DNA of 64,000 nt from JBGSYJ01 sp041748075 (GTDB taxonomy: Bacteria > Acidobacteriota > Thermoanaerobaculia > Gp7-AA8). Shown here piece after piece: positions 26,634 to 35,234 of this stretch; within the stretch, counting starts at the first letter, position 1; every line of letters starts with the position of its first letter. Both the position numbers and the translations under genes were made by a program. The stretch is from positions 10,796-74,795 of the forward strand of contig JBGTDX010000119.1 in NCBI GenBank assembly GCA_041748075.1, written 5' to 3'. The notes beneath the pieces were generated by a model. It was not told the origin of the DNA, made no database searches, and was given only the letters and a program-made list of their open reading frames with translations.

Positions 26634-27416
26634 ATGCGAACCCAGGCCACAGTGCTCCTCCTCTTCGCCTTCCTTCTGGGAGGGTGTCATGTCTCGGATA
26701 GTGTCCGGAAAACGGTCACAATCGAGCAATCCTGGCCCGCGGCCGGAATCGAAACCATCGACCTTCGCGGCCATAACGGCTCGGTCCGGATCAATGTCGG
26801 CACGGATGACCAGGTTTCGCTCGTCGCGAACGCCCGCACCCGCCACCGCGATGCAGAGGAGCGAATCAGCGATTTCCTCAAGCTCGAAGTCGATGACGGA
26901 ACTCTCTACATCGGTGAGCGGAACAGAAAACGGAAGCGAATCGTCATGCTGCCGTTCCTGCGGCCCGAGGATGCGGCGATCAGCTATGTCGTGACCGTGC
27001 CTCGCCGGATGAATCTCGCCATAACGAACGTCAACGGCAGCATGAAGATCGCAGGAGTCTCGGGCAAATGCTCCCTCCGGTCGGTGAACGGATCGATCGA
27101 AGTGAGCACGCCGGACGCCGAAGTGACTGCCAAAACGGTCAACGGCCGTGTGCGCGCGGAGTTCCTGGAAGAGTTCCACGGTGCACGGCTTGGAACCGTG
27201 AACGGCGCGATCACGGTCTCACTGCCCGCTGGCGCGGCTTTCAAGACGAATGTCTCGCAGGTGAACGGCTCGTTCAAGTCGAACGTCCCGATGACGGTGC
27301 GCGGCACGGACCCGATCGATGGTGAGAGCGGCGAAGAATTCGAGGTTCCGGAGCGAAAGAAGTATTCGCTCGACCTCTCGACGGTCAACGGCAGCGTGAC
27401 CGTCAATCAGAGCTAG
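26634..27416 (+). CDS. DUF4097-type beta-repeat lipoprotein
   Basis: The 260-residue protein has a lipoprotein signal ending LLGGC (Cys18). The mature part is a ladder of short beta repeats marked by recurring VNGS/VNGR/VNGA turns (for example ITNVNGSMKI, LRSVNGSIEV, AKTVNGRVRA, LGTVNGAITV and LSTVNGSVTV). This is the DUF4097 pattern, a presumed right-handed beta-helix on the cell envelope. A specific function cannot be given. The stop is followed at once by a heptamer element. Confidence 0.87.
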   Translation: MRTQATVLLLFAFLLGGCHVSDSVRKTVTIEQSWPAAGIETIDLRGHNGSVRINVGTDDQVSLVANARTRHRDAEERISDFLKLEVDDGTLYIGERNRKRKRIVMLPFLRPEDAAISYVVTVPRRMNLAITNVNGSMKIAGVSGKCSLRSVNGSIEVSTPDAEVTAKTVNGRVRAEFLEEFHGARLGTVNGAITVSLPAGAAFKTNVSQVNGSFKSNVPMTVRGTDPIDGESGEEFEVPERKKYSLDLSTVNGSVTVNQS

Positions 27417-27573
27417 GCCCCCTTCCCGCCGAGTTGTGAGTTCTGAGTTCTGAGTTGTGAGTTTCCTGGCCTGCACCGTCCCTCGCCAGTAACCCACATT
27501 GGACCTGTCTGCACGGGAACACGGCTCCACTCGGAACTCAGAACTCAGAACTCACAACTGGGCGGGAGGGCGC
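27417..27573. repeat. Heptamer inverted-repeat element (GAGTTCT class)
   Basis: The left arm starts at the base after the DUF4097 stop with GCCCCCTTCCCGCC and continues GAGTTGT, GAGTTCT, GAGTTCT, GAGTTGT, GAGTTTC (27431-27465). The right arm, read on the minus strand from 27573, starts GCGCCCTCCCGCC and continues CAGTTGT, GAGTTCT, GAGTTCT, GAGTTCC. About 60 bp of unrelated spacer lies between. It ends 17 bp before the next gene, so it may include that gene's promoter region. Confidence 0.85.
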
Positions 27574-27590
27574 TCAGTTACACTCCGTGC

Positions 27591-29207
27591 ATGGAGCGCA
27601 CGCAGAGCCGGGACATCGCCATCGTGGCGGCTCTGTTCCTTGCGCTCACGGTTGCCTCCTTCGCTCCGATTCGCAGCTACGATTATTTCTGGCATCTGGC
27701 GACGGGACGATGGATTGCGGATCACCGCGAGCTTCCCAGGGCGGATCCTTTCACAGTGGGCAGCGACACCGAGGTCTGGCACAACGGTGAATGGCTCTTT
27801 CAGGTTGCGCTCTATCCGATCTTTCGCGCCGGAGGACATGAAGCCGTCGCGGTTGCACGGGGTCTGATCGTCGCGGCGATCTTCACGCTCGGCTTTCTGT
27901 TCGCGCGCAGCCATGCGGCGACTTCGCTGGCGTTTCTTCTCACGGTCATCTGCTGGTACGGAGCGAAGGAGCGCCTCGACGCCCGGCCATCTACCGTCGC
28001 GGCGTTGTTCGTCGTTCTCGCATTGATACTCCTTTTCTCGCGTAGCGGATCGCCGAAAACCCGCGCGATCCTCTACGCCCTGCTCACGGCAGTCTGGATG
28101 AACGCGCATCCCTCGGCGCTGCTGGCACCGGCGCTCGCCGGCATCTATTACGCGGGACGGATACTGGGAGAAACGGCGGATCGCAGGGCCCTGCTGAAAG
28201 AAGGCGGCTGGATGGGTTCGGCCGCTGTCGCTGGCCTTGTCGCAAATCCTTACGGAGTGGAAGGGATTCTCGCACCCGTGCGCCTGGTGGGGCGCATCGG
28301 AGAAGGGCATTTCGTCAACGCGGAGTGGCTCCCGAGCCTTCCGGCCATCTTTCCGCTGCTATACGTCACGCTCGTCGTCGGAGCGCTGCTGTTCATCACC
28401 CGGCCGAAAGATCGCGGGATGATGGCGCAGGCATTTCTCTTCATTCTGTTCGCATGGATGTCCGTGCGGTACGTGCGGAATCAGGGCCTGTATTTCGCCG
28501 CACTTCCGATCCTCCTCGCACCGCTGCTTCCCATGACCATCAGGCCCCGCATCCGGACGGCTGCTCTCGCTGCCGGTGTCATCCTCCTGCTTTCAGTCGC
28601 AACGGGTACGTCGATCACCCCTGCGGTCGATCCGAACACCTATCCCATTCGCGCTACCGCGGAGCTCGAGCGGGTGGGACTGAAGGGCAACATCTACAAC
28701 CCCGATCAGTTCGGCGGATTTCTGTCATGGACGTTCTATCCCGAACGGCGCGTGCTGATCGACGGGCGCAACGAGCTCCACGATACGGTGATTCGCGAGT
28801 ACGCCGTCGCGCGGCTGGACAGCCGGGCATGGGATGCAATGATTCAGAAATACGAGCTGACTCTCGCTGTGGACGAATACCATCGCGAAACGATGACGAT
28901 GGTCGATGCGGTCACTGGAGAACAGCGCGAGATGCCTTCGTCGCTCATCTACTTTCCGCCTGCGCGATGGGCACTCATCGCTTTCGATGATGTCGGAATG
29001 GTGTTCGCCCGGCGGGACGCCTATCCGCCGGATCTTCTGGAAGCGATCGAACTGCGACACCTCGTTCCGGATGACCCACAAGCGGTCCGGCGCCTGACGC
29101 CCGAGGAGTTGCTGGTTGCAAGACGCGATCTTGCTTCATCCGTCCGGCGTTTTGGCGCAGGACGAGTCACGGGCGCTCTGGTGGAAGAACTGAGCAGAAC
29201 GCGGTGA
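27591..29207 (+). CDS. Polytopic membrane protein, possible GT-C glycosyltransferase
   Basis: The 538-residue protein has about ten hydrophobic segments followed by a soluble C-terminal part (from about 345). An early loop reads DYFWHLATGRWI and DPFTVG, resembling the first extracytoplasmic loop of GT-C-type proteins with its acidic residue. The C-terminal part contains GNIYNPDQFGGFLSWTF and LIDGRNELHDT. I recognise it only as a conserved membrane protein class common in Acidobacteriota-like genomes, so the substrate is unknown. Confidence 0.75.
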   Translation: MERTQSRDIAIVAALFLALTVASFAPIRSYDYFWHLATGRWIADHRELPRADPFTVGSDTEVWHNGEWLFQVALYPIFRAGGHEAVAVARGLIVAAIFTLGFLFARSHAATSLAFLLTVICWYGAKERLDARPSTVAALFVVLALILLFSRSGSPKTRAILYALLTAVWMNAHPSALLAPALAGIYYAGRILGETADRRALLKEGGWMGSAAVAGLVANPYGVEGILAPVRLVGRIGEGHFVNAEWLPSLPAIFPLLYVTLVVGALLFITRPKDRGMMAQAFLFILFAWMSVRYVRNQGLYFAALPILLAPLLPMTIRPRIRTAALAAGVILLLSVATGTSITPAVDPNTYPIRATAELERVGLKGNIYNPDQFGGFLSWTFYPERRVLIDGRNELHDTVIREYAVARLDSRAWDAMIQKYELTLAVDEYHRETMTMVDAVTGEQREMPSSLIYFPPARWALIAFDDVGMVFARRDAYPPDLLEAIELRHLVPDDPQAVRRLTPEELLVARRDLASSVRRFGAGRVTGALVEELSRTR

Positions 29208-29249
29208 GCGGGAGAAGAGACTGGGGAACGTATCAGCGGCGGGATGGAA

Positions 29250-29558
29250 TCAGTTGACGAGCTCGTGAGCGTGGGAACTGTGATCGCTCATCGTGTACTC
29301 GCCCGGCCAGCGCTCGGTCAGCAGGCGCTCGAAGCGCGGAGCAATGAACAGCTCGTACTGCTGGTCGAACCCGGGAATCAGTTCGAGAATCGCTTTGCGC
29401 GCGCAGTTGACCAGACACCGGCCCTCGCGAATTGTGAGGGTCTTGTCCGATTGGATCAAGTTCGTCGTCAGGTCGACGATCATGCGCAGCCTGCGCATCC
29501 GCCGGCGCTCGCCGCCGTGCACACCCGCTGCTTCTGTTCCGTAATCCATGGCCCTCAT
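29250..29558 (-). CDS. Small conserved hypothetical protein
   Basis: The 102-residue protein is mostly helical. A recognisable conserved block reads MRRLRMIVDLTTNLI, LTIREGRCLVNCARKAILEL and ELFIAPRFERLL. I have no function for it. The start at 29558 has CAGGA upstream; Met4 (29549) is an alternative. It is convergent with the membrane protein gene, 42 bp away. Confidence 0.65.
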   Translation of the reverse strand: MRAMDYGTEAAGVHGGERRRMRRLRMIVDLTTNLIQSDKTLTIREGRCLVNCARKAILELIPGFDQQYELFIAPRFERLLTERWPGEYTMSDHSSHAHELVN

Positions 29559-29774
29559 CGTTCGTCCTGAGAAACCCCTCTCCCGGAGAATCCATTCCGC
29601 ACGGCGGTGAACATCCAGGGAGCGTGAAGGGTGGAGGCCTCGACCGGAGGCACTGAATGGAGATTCAGACGATGCCCCACTCGAGTGCACCTGGGCTGCT
29701 AATGAAGCCTGCTCGCGGAACGTACCGATGTGTCTGCGCTCGTCGCTCGTCGCGCGGTTCGTCAGACCTCCGGA

Positions 29775-30419
29775 TCAGGCGTGCTCGCGGTCCCCTTCTT
29801 CCCAGATCTCATCGGCCAGGGCAGGATCGATTTTCGCTTCGTAGTAACGAATCGTCGCGCGGGAAACGGCGCGAACTGCGAAATAATTGAGCGCTCCTCC
29901 GGAGACAGCTCCGATCATCGGAACCATCTTCGACATCCGTTCGCTGAGGAATCGCGTGCCTAGTTTTTCGGCAAGGAGCCCGCCTTCGATCGTGACGGAT
30001 TCGAGCATCGCAGCGAGGCCTCCCTTGCCGAGGGTGATACCGGAACCGTAGGCCAGACAGGCGAGCGCTTCGTTGAAACGCTCGCGCTGATTCGGCTCGT
30101 GGCCGTAAACGGTCGCGATCCCGACGATCAGTCGAAACTGTTGAAAGACGAGATAGGCGACGTCAGCGCCGAGGATCACGACGGCGATCAGTCCCGAAGG
30201 AAGTCCGCTGACCGCTCCGGTAGCAGCGCACCGGAGTGCTGTCCTGCGCGAAAGAACCTCCGCGTGGCGAATCGGGTCGAAATCGGGCGCCTTCGAACGG
30301 AGATCGTCGACTTCAGCCTTCAGCTTTACAGTGTCGATCTCTTCGAAAAGAGAGCGGAACACTTCGATGAGTGCCGTGTCGGCTTTCTTCTTGAACGCTC
30401 TCGCCTTGGTGAGTTCCAT
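29775..30419 (-). CDS. EcsC-family protein
   Basis: The 214-residue protein resembles the EcsC family: SRRTALRCAATGAVSGLPSG, then a hydrophobic helix pair (LIAVVILGADVAYLVFQQFRL split by charged turns), YGSGITLGKGG and PMIGAVSGGALNYFAVRAV. EcsC is found with the EcsAB ABC transporter in Bacillus, but most homologues are of unknown role and are membrane-associated. Here it stands alone between a small hypothetical gene and an FmdB gene. Confidence 0.8.
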   Translation of the reverse strand: MELTKARAFKKKADTALIEVFRSLFEEIDTVKLKAEVDDLRSKAPDFDPIRHAEVLSRRTALRCAATGAVSGLPSGLIAVVILGADVAYLVFQQFRLIVGIATVYGHEPNQRERFNEALACLAYGSGITLGKGGLAAMLESVTIEGGLLAEKLGTRFLSERMSKMVPMIGAVSGGALNYFAVRAVSRATIRYYEAKIDPALADEIWEEGDREHA

Positions 30420-30474
30420 GACCTTTCCGTCGTAGGGGGAATACCTCTCAATTCAATACGGACGCCACGGCGAT

Positions 30475-30849
30475 TCAGTCGGAGCTCTTCGGTGAGGCCG
30501 AGGCGGCTTTCGGTTCGCTCTTCGACTCGCTTTTGGATTCGCTTTTGGATTCGCTTCTTGCCTCGCCCGACGATTCTCCTTTCGAGCCCTCCGAAGCGCC
30601 CGCTTCGGCGCCTTTGCCAGAGGTACCGCCGGAACCCTCATCCGCTGACTTCTTTCCGTTGCCGGCTCCGGGCCGGGCGTAGTCCGTGATATAGAAGCCC
30701 GAGCCCTTGAACTGAATGGCAGGGGACGAAATGAGTTTGGCCAGTTCCCCGCCGCAAGATTCGCATGTGGTCAACGGGGGATCGGAAAATCTACGAACAA
30801 CCTCGGTTCGTTCCGCGCACTTCTTGCATTGGTATTCGTAAAGCGGCAT
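30475..30849 (-). CDS. FmdB-type zinc-ribbon protein
   Basis: The 124-residue protein begins MPLYEYQCKKC and has a second CESCGG pair, the four-Cys zinc ribbon of the FmdB family of putative regulators. ISSPAIQFKGSGFYITDY completes the domain. The last ~60 residues are a low-complexity tail with tandem SESK repeats and Gly/Ser/Glu-rich stretches, much longer than in short homologues. The start at 30849 is fixed by the family N-terminus. Confidence 0.9.
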   Translation of the reverse strand: MPLYEYQCKKCAERTEVVRRFSDPPLTTCESCGGELAKLISSPAIQFKGSGFYITDYARPGAGNGKKSADEGSGGTSGKGAEAGASEGSKGESSGEARSESKSESKSESKSEPKAASASPKSSD

Positions 30850-30999
30850 ATGGGGTTCCTTTCGGCGACTGCAGCAACACGTGCGGGGTAATCGCGATTC
30901 CTCGAGCTCGTCCCACCGTTCCTTGACACTTCGGCGCGGCGGGTTCGATAATCGCCAGGATGATGAAACGCATCGTAACCTGAACAATTGGAGAAATTT

Positions 31000-32514
31000 A
31001 TGCCCGTAAAGGGTGACGAAGTCGCTGACCGCATCGAAGGGCGGATTCGAGAAGCCGTAGACAGGATGATGGGCGAGATCGACACCTCGATCCAGGATGT
31101 CCGAAAGGCGATCGAACAACAGCTCGATGCCGCTGTTCAGAGCGTGCAGGCCGACGTCAAGGGCTTTACCTTCCGAGGACATCTCGAAGAGGGCATACGC
31201 GAGCTGGAAGAGGCGCTCACGTCCGGAGTGCCTCAGGCTCCCCAGCGTCCTGACTCTACCGCTCTCCGGGCAGCGGTGCGGGCCATCGAGTCCGGCAGGA
31301 ATCAGGTCGAAGTCCTGACCGCGCTCCTCGAGCAGTGTCTCCAGTACGGTTCTCGGAGCGCTCTGATGATCCTCAAGCAGGAGACGTTTACCGGCTGGAA
31401 AGCAGCTGGCTTCTCCGCGCATGGCGGCAATGACGAGCAGATGAAGCGCTTCGCTGCGAACCGCGACGGCGCTCCCCAGTTCGACTCACTTCTGCGCGAG
31501 GAGCATTCCATCGAATGGGACGGCAGGAACCTCGCGGAGCGATTCGGCGTCACGCCGTCCAGCCGGGCGCTCCTGATCCCGATGGTGATCAAGGACAAGG
31601 TTGCAGCCGCCGTCTATGTCGATGCGATCACCGAAGACGCCGACCGCTTCGATCGGCCCTCTCTGGAATTGCTCGTGTTCATCACCGGACTGCTGATCGA
31701 TACGCTGGCAATCCGGAAGAAGCTTCCTTCACCGAGCCTCAGCGCCGATGAGCAGCAGCCGTCCGGGCAGCAGGAGTCGGCACCCGCATCGCAGCCAGCC
31801 CCTGATGATTCCCGGCCTGCCAACGCGGAAGAATTCTCTCCCGAGCAGACCGTCGCAATCCGCTATCCGAACTTTACTCCCGGAGCGCCGCCAGACAATG
31901 TTCCATCCTCACTTCCGTCAGAAGAGGACGAGGGAAGGACAGAGCCTGAAGGCCAGCCGGAGCATGAACAACCCTCGGAGACTCCCTCACGCACATTTCA
32001 GATCGATACGAGCGCCTCGGCGCCGGAGCGCTTCGAGACACCGGCTACCAGCGGCGAGGACGCCTCGTACTCCACCGCGATGTTCCGCACGATCGAGCCG
32101 GAATCGATCCCCGAACCATCTCAGCCGGAGGAATCATCTCCCGCGGACGAACCCCCCGCTTCGGAACCCTCGGGGGAGTCCGCAGCCGAACGGCCATCGA
32201 CTCAGTATGTCCCACCTCCAGGCATCGAGCGGGGAGCAGCGTTCGGCGCAAGGAACAGCGACGAGCGCAGGCATGAGGAAGCGAAACGCTTCGCGCGGCT
32301 GCTCGTGTCGGAGATCAAGTTGTACAACGAATCGAAGGTCGAGCAGGGGCGAAGAGAAAGGGACATCTACGAGCGTCTGAAGGAAGACATCGACCGGAGC
32401 CGTCAGATGTATGACGACCGGGTTCCGGAAGATGTCCGGAACGGAACGAACTACTTCTACGAAGAGCTCGTCCGTATTCTCGCCGACGGAGACCGGGAAA
32501 CCCTCGGGCTCTGA
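31000..32514 (+). CDS. GAF-like domain protein with long disordered region
   Basis: The 504-residue protein begins with a charged helical region (1-55), then a GAF-like domain (about 80-235: SALMILKQETFTGWKAAGF, RALLIPMVIKDKVAAAVYVD and LELLVFITGLLIDTLA). A ~170-residue Pro/Ser/Glu-rich linker with no predicted fold follows, then a C-terminal helical domain of ~90 residues (RNSDERRHEEAKRFARLLVS). Ligand and partner are unknown. The start at 31000 has GGAGA five bases upstream; an in-frame TTG four codons earlier is unlikely. Divergent from the FmdB gene. Confidence 0.8.
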   Translation: MPVKGDEVADRIEGRIREAVDRMMGEIDTSIQDVRKAIEQQLDAAVQSVQADVKGFTFRGHLEEGIRELEEALTSGVPQAPQRPDSTALRAAVRAIESGRNQVEVLTALLEQCLQYGSRSALMILKQETFTGWKAAGFSAHGGNDEQMKRFAANRDGAPQFDSLLREEHSIEWDGRNLAERFGVTPSSRALLIPMVIKDKVAAAVYVDAITEDADRFDRPSLELLVFITGLLIDTLAIRKKLPSPSLSADEQQPSGQQESAPASQPAPDDSRPANAEEFSPEQTVAIRYPNFTPGAPPDNVPSSLPSEEDEGRTEPEGQPEHEQPSETPSRTFQIDTSASAPERFETPATSGEDASYSTAMFRTIEPESIPEPSQPEESSPADEPPASEPSGESAAERPSTQYVPPPGIERGAAFGARNSDERRHEEAKRFARLLVSEIKLYNESKVEQGRRERDIYERLKEDIDRSRQMYDDRVPEDVRNGTNYFYEELVRILADGDRETLGL

Positions 32515-32630
32515 GATTCGCGTCGCCACAGAATTGATTGCAGGTGATGCGCTCTTCATGCTGCTTCTGATCCCGGCTCTGAGCTTTTCGTACACCGAAC
32601 GGCGTGGAATCTGCACCAGACGGACCGACG

Positions 32631-34991
32631 ATGCGATACACGCCACGGATGACGCGAAGCTCTCGAAAATACCTCTGGACCGCGTTCGGCATCACGGTCA
32701 TCGCGCTTCTTGTGGTACTGGTTTCAGGGCCTGATCGCCCCTCGAGTCGGTCAGATATGGTCGGGCGGCAGCAGGAAGTCCCTCCCGATCTCGCTCCGCT
32801 GCGCGCCCAGTTTCTCGAGGGAATCGACGCCCTGCACAACGGGGACGCCGCAGAGGCCGTCAGGCTGCTGGACTCTCTGACGTTCGGATCCCGAAAGGTC
32901 GAGCAGTATCGTCTGTACTTTCTGGCCACGGCCCATCAGCTCGCCGAGAACAGCCCTCGCGCACGACAGGCGCTGGCTTCGATGTGGAACTTGTCGCCGG
33001 AGCTCGTCTACTGGCAGGATGCGGGATTCACCCTCGCTTCGCTCTATGCGTCCGAGGGAAATTATGCGGCTGCGGCGGAAGTCTATCGAGACATCGCGGC
33101 ACGATCGGAACATCCGGAAGTCGCAGCAACGGCGAGGAAGGAATCGATCCGGGCGAAGTTTTATTCGGGTGATCCGGCCGGCGCATGGCTCGCCGCGCGG
33201 GAAATTGTCGTCGAGAGCCCCCGAACGTCCGAGGTGCGGTCCGCAGTCATGCTCGTGAGCGGGCTGTCGAACCCCCCGGGCCAACCGCTCTCGCTGAGTA
33301 GTGACGAGAGACTTCAGCGCGCACGGAATCTGATCCGGGATGGCGACTCGAAGTCGGCACTGGCTGAGCTCGAGGGTATTCAGGCCAATACGGGGACGAT
33401 GCGCAATGAGATCGCGCTTCAAAAAGGGATTGCGCTTCACCGGTTGAAACGATTCGAAGAATCGAACCAACAGCTCGAACCCCTGACTTCCGGAACATTC
33501 AAATATGCGATTCCTGCGCTCGAGCATGCGGCGAAGAATTATTCGACTCTCGCCGCGTCGATCGACCCAAAGCGTTACAAGACCGTCGTTGACAAAAAGA
33601 GGACAGGCACGCGCAAGGTCAAGAAGGGAAAGAAGACAGTCACTGTACCGGTGTATCGTAACGTGAAGCGCCGCGTCGAGCTGGTCGACCTGGAAGACAA
33701 GAGCAGGAAGGACGAGTACGAAGCCCTGCACCTCGAGCGCCTCAAAGACATCCTGCAACTCCCGACGAGCCCGGAGCTGCGGAAGCGAACGCTCCTGTCG
33801 CTGATTGCTCTGGCAACGGAAAAGACTCAGAACGACTACCTCGAGGAGCTGGTGACCCAGCTCGTCGCCATCGATCCCCGGGACGATACTGCGCTTCAGC
33901 GATTCTGGAACCAGGGTTGGGCGGCCTACCTCGAGGGCGATCACGAAATCGCTCGCGCGCGATTCCGTTTCATCGACCAGACTTACATCAATCCGAACAT
34001 CAAGCGTCAGGCGCGCTACTGGTACGCACGGTCGATGGAGAAGAGCGGCCGGACCGAGGAGGCGCAGAAGCTTTATCGCGAGCTGGTCAATGCACCGTAC
34101 ATGGATCTGTACGCCAACTTCGCCGTTTCTCGGGGCGCGAAGCGGCCGCCAGGCCCGATCCGTGATCCCGAATTCGAGACCAGGGAGTGGCAGGAGATTG
34201 CGGACGCGGAGATGCCCCCGGAACTTCGGCTGGCCTATGAGCTCAACGCGCTCGGCCTGGCTCGCGAGGCGCGGCTCGAAATTCAGAAGAATGTCTCTGA
34301 CAGGACGCGCCCCTATGCCGACGCTGTCCTCGCGGACCTCTACTACAACGCTGGTTCGTTCGACCTTGCCGCGGTCATGATGAAACGCGCCTTCCCGGCA
34401 ATCGCAACCGTCGAACAGGACCGCGTACCTCGATACTTCATTGACATGTATTACCCCCGCCAGTATCAGGAGGCGATTCACGAACAGTCGACCAAACGGG
34501 GGGTTGATCCCTATCTCGTGATGGGGCTCATCCTGCAGGAAAGCCGTTACAACCCGGAGGCGAGATCCCGTGTGGGGGCCACCGGGCTGATGCAGATCAT
34601 GCCTCCTACGGGTAAAGAGCTCGCCTCGAAGATCAATCGCCTCTTCACCGAACGGCGCCTCACGGACCCCGAATACAACATCGAGCTCGGAACCTTCTAT
34701 CTGCGGCATCTGATCAACACCTTCGGCGGTGTCGAGGAGCTTGCGATCGCGGCGTACAACGGCGGGCAGGGGAACGTGAGGAAGTGGCGCCGGAACAATC
34801 AGCGCCCTCTCGACGAATTCATCGAGAGCATCCCTTTCTCTGAAACCAGGAACTACGTCAAGCGGGTTACGCTGCTGCGAGGCACCTATCGTGAGCTCGC
34901 GGGACGCGTCGAGATGACTCGCGCCGCGGCTGCGCCTGTACCGGATGTCCAGCGGGCCCGATCCGACTCTCCCATCACACAGGGACGGTGA
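32631..34991 (+). CDS. Slt-type soluble lytic transglycosylase with TPR-like repeats
   Basis: This enzyme cleaves peptidoglycan between MurNAc and GlcNAc, forming 1,6-anhydroMurNAc. The ~786-residue protein has an N-terminal membrane anchor, a long superhelical TPR-like region (about 45-600) and a C-terminal GH23 domain with ILQESRYNPEARS (catalytic Glu), GATGLMQIMPPTGKELA and AYNGGQGNVRKW. A very basic insertion (about 325-350, TGTRKVKKGKKTVTVPVYRN) interrupts the helical repeats. The start may be 32631 or 32649; neither has a strong ribosome site. Confidence 0.93.
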   Translation: MRYTPRMTRSSRKYLWTAFGITVIALLVVLVSGPDRPSSRSDMVGRQQEVPPDLAPLRAQFLEGIDALHNGDAAEAVRLLDSLTFGSRKVEQYRLYFLATAHQLAENSPRARQALASMWNLSPELVYWQDAGFTLASLYASEGNYAAAAEVYRDIAARSEHPEVAATARKESIRAKFYSGDPAGAWLAAREIVVESPRTSEVRSAVMLVSGLSNPPGQPLSLSSDERLQRARNLIRDGDSKSALAELEGIQANTGTMRNEIALQKGIALHRLKRFEESNQQLEPLTSGTFKYAIPALEHAAKNYSTLAASIDPKRYKTVVDKKRTGTRKVKKGKKTVTVPVYRNVKRRVELVDLEDKSRKDEYEALHLERLKDILQLPTSPELRKRTLLSLIALATEKTQNDYLEELVTQLVAIDPRDDTALQRFWNQGWAAYLEGDHEIARARFRFIDQTYINPNIKRQARYWYARSMEKSGRTEEAQKLYRELVNAPYMDLYANFAVSRGAKRPPGPIRDPEFETREWQEIADAEMPPELRLAYELNALGLAREARLEIQKNVSDRTRPYADAVLADLYYNAGSFDLAAVMMKRAFPAIATVEQDRVPRYFIDMYYPRQYQEAIHEQSTKRGVDPYLVMGLILQESRYNPEARSRVGATGLMQIMPPTGKELASKINRLFTERRLTDPEYNIELGTFYLRHLINTFGGVEELAIAAYNGGQGNVRKWRRNNQRPLDEFIESIPFSETRNYVKRVTLLRGTYRELAGRVEMTRAAAAPVPDVQRARSDSPITQGR

Positions 34992-35234
34992 CGTCAGGGC
35001 GTCCGCACGGATAGGCGGCGCTGGAGTGTGAGGCAGCGCTCATCATGAGCGTGGTCGCCGCCCGACACGGCAGACAGCACCCGGCCGTCCAACAATACCT
35101 GTAACAAAATCCAAAATATTGGATCGACAGAGGGACCAAGGTGGCTCGAGGGGGAGTCTGCATCATTAGATACAATGACTTACGGCAAGATCCGGCACGG
35201 CACCTCCGTTGAAACGATCCCATTGGAAAGTTGA
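34992..35234. other. 243-bp intergenic region before the two-component system
   Basis: No gene is seen. It holds a small palindrome GCTCATCATGAGC near 35038-35050 and the dyad listed at 35109. A TACAAT hexamer at 35171-35176 could be a -10 element but lacks a convincing -35. Confidence 0.4.
35109..35124. promoter_or_regulatory. Candidate operator dyad upstream of histidine kinase gene
   Basis: ATCCAA, four bases (AATA), then TTGGAT form a perfect 6-bp dyad in a locally AT-rich patch, 110 bp before the histidine kinase start. It could bind a dimeric regulator. There is no second copy in the region, so this is tentative. Confidence 0.3.

Noticed and set aside
32751..34709. 652-codon open frame opposite the lytic transglycosylase
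   Set aside because: The sense strand encodes a family protein with catalytic motifs; the antisense product has no motif and biased composition.
35205..35234. Sigma-54 promoter (GGCACG-N-TTG) upstream of the histidine kinase
   Set aside because: The GG-to-GC spacing does not match the -24/-12 consensus.
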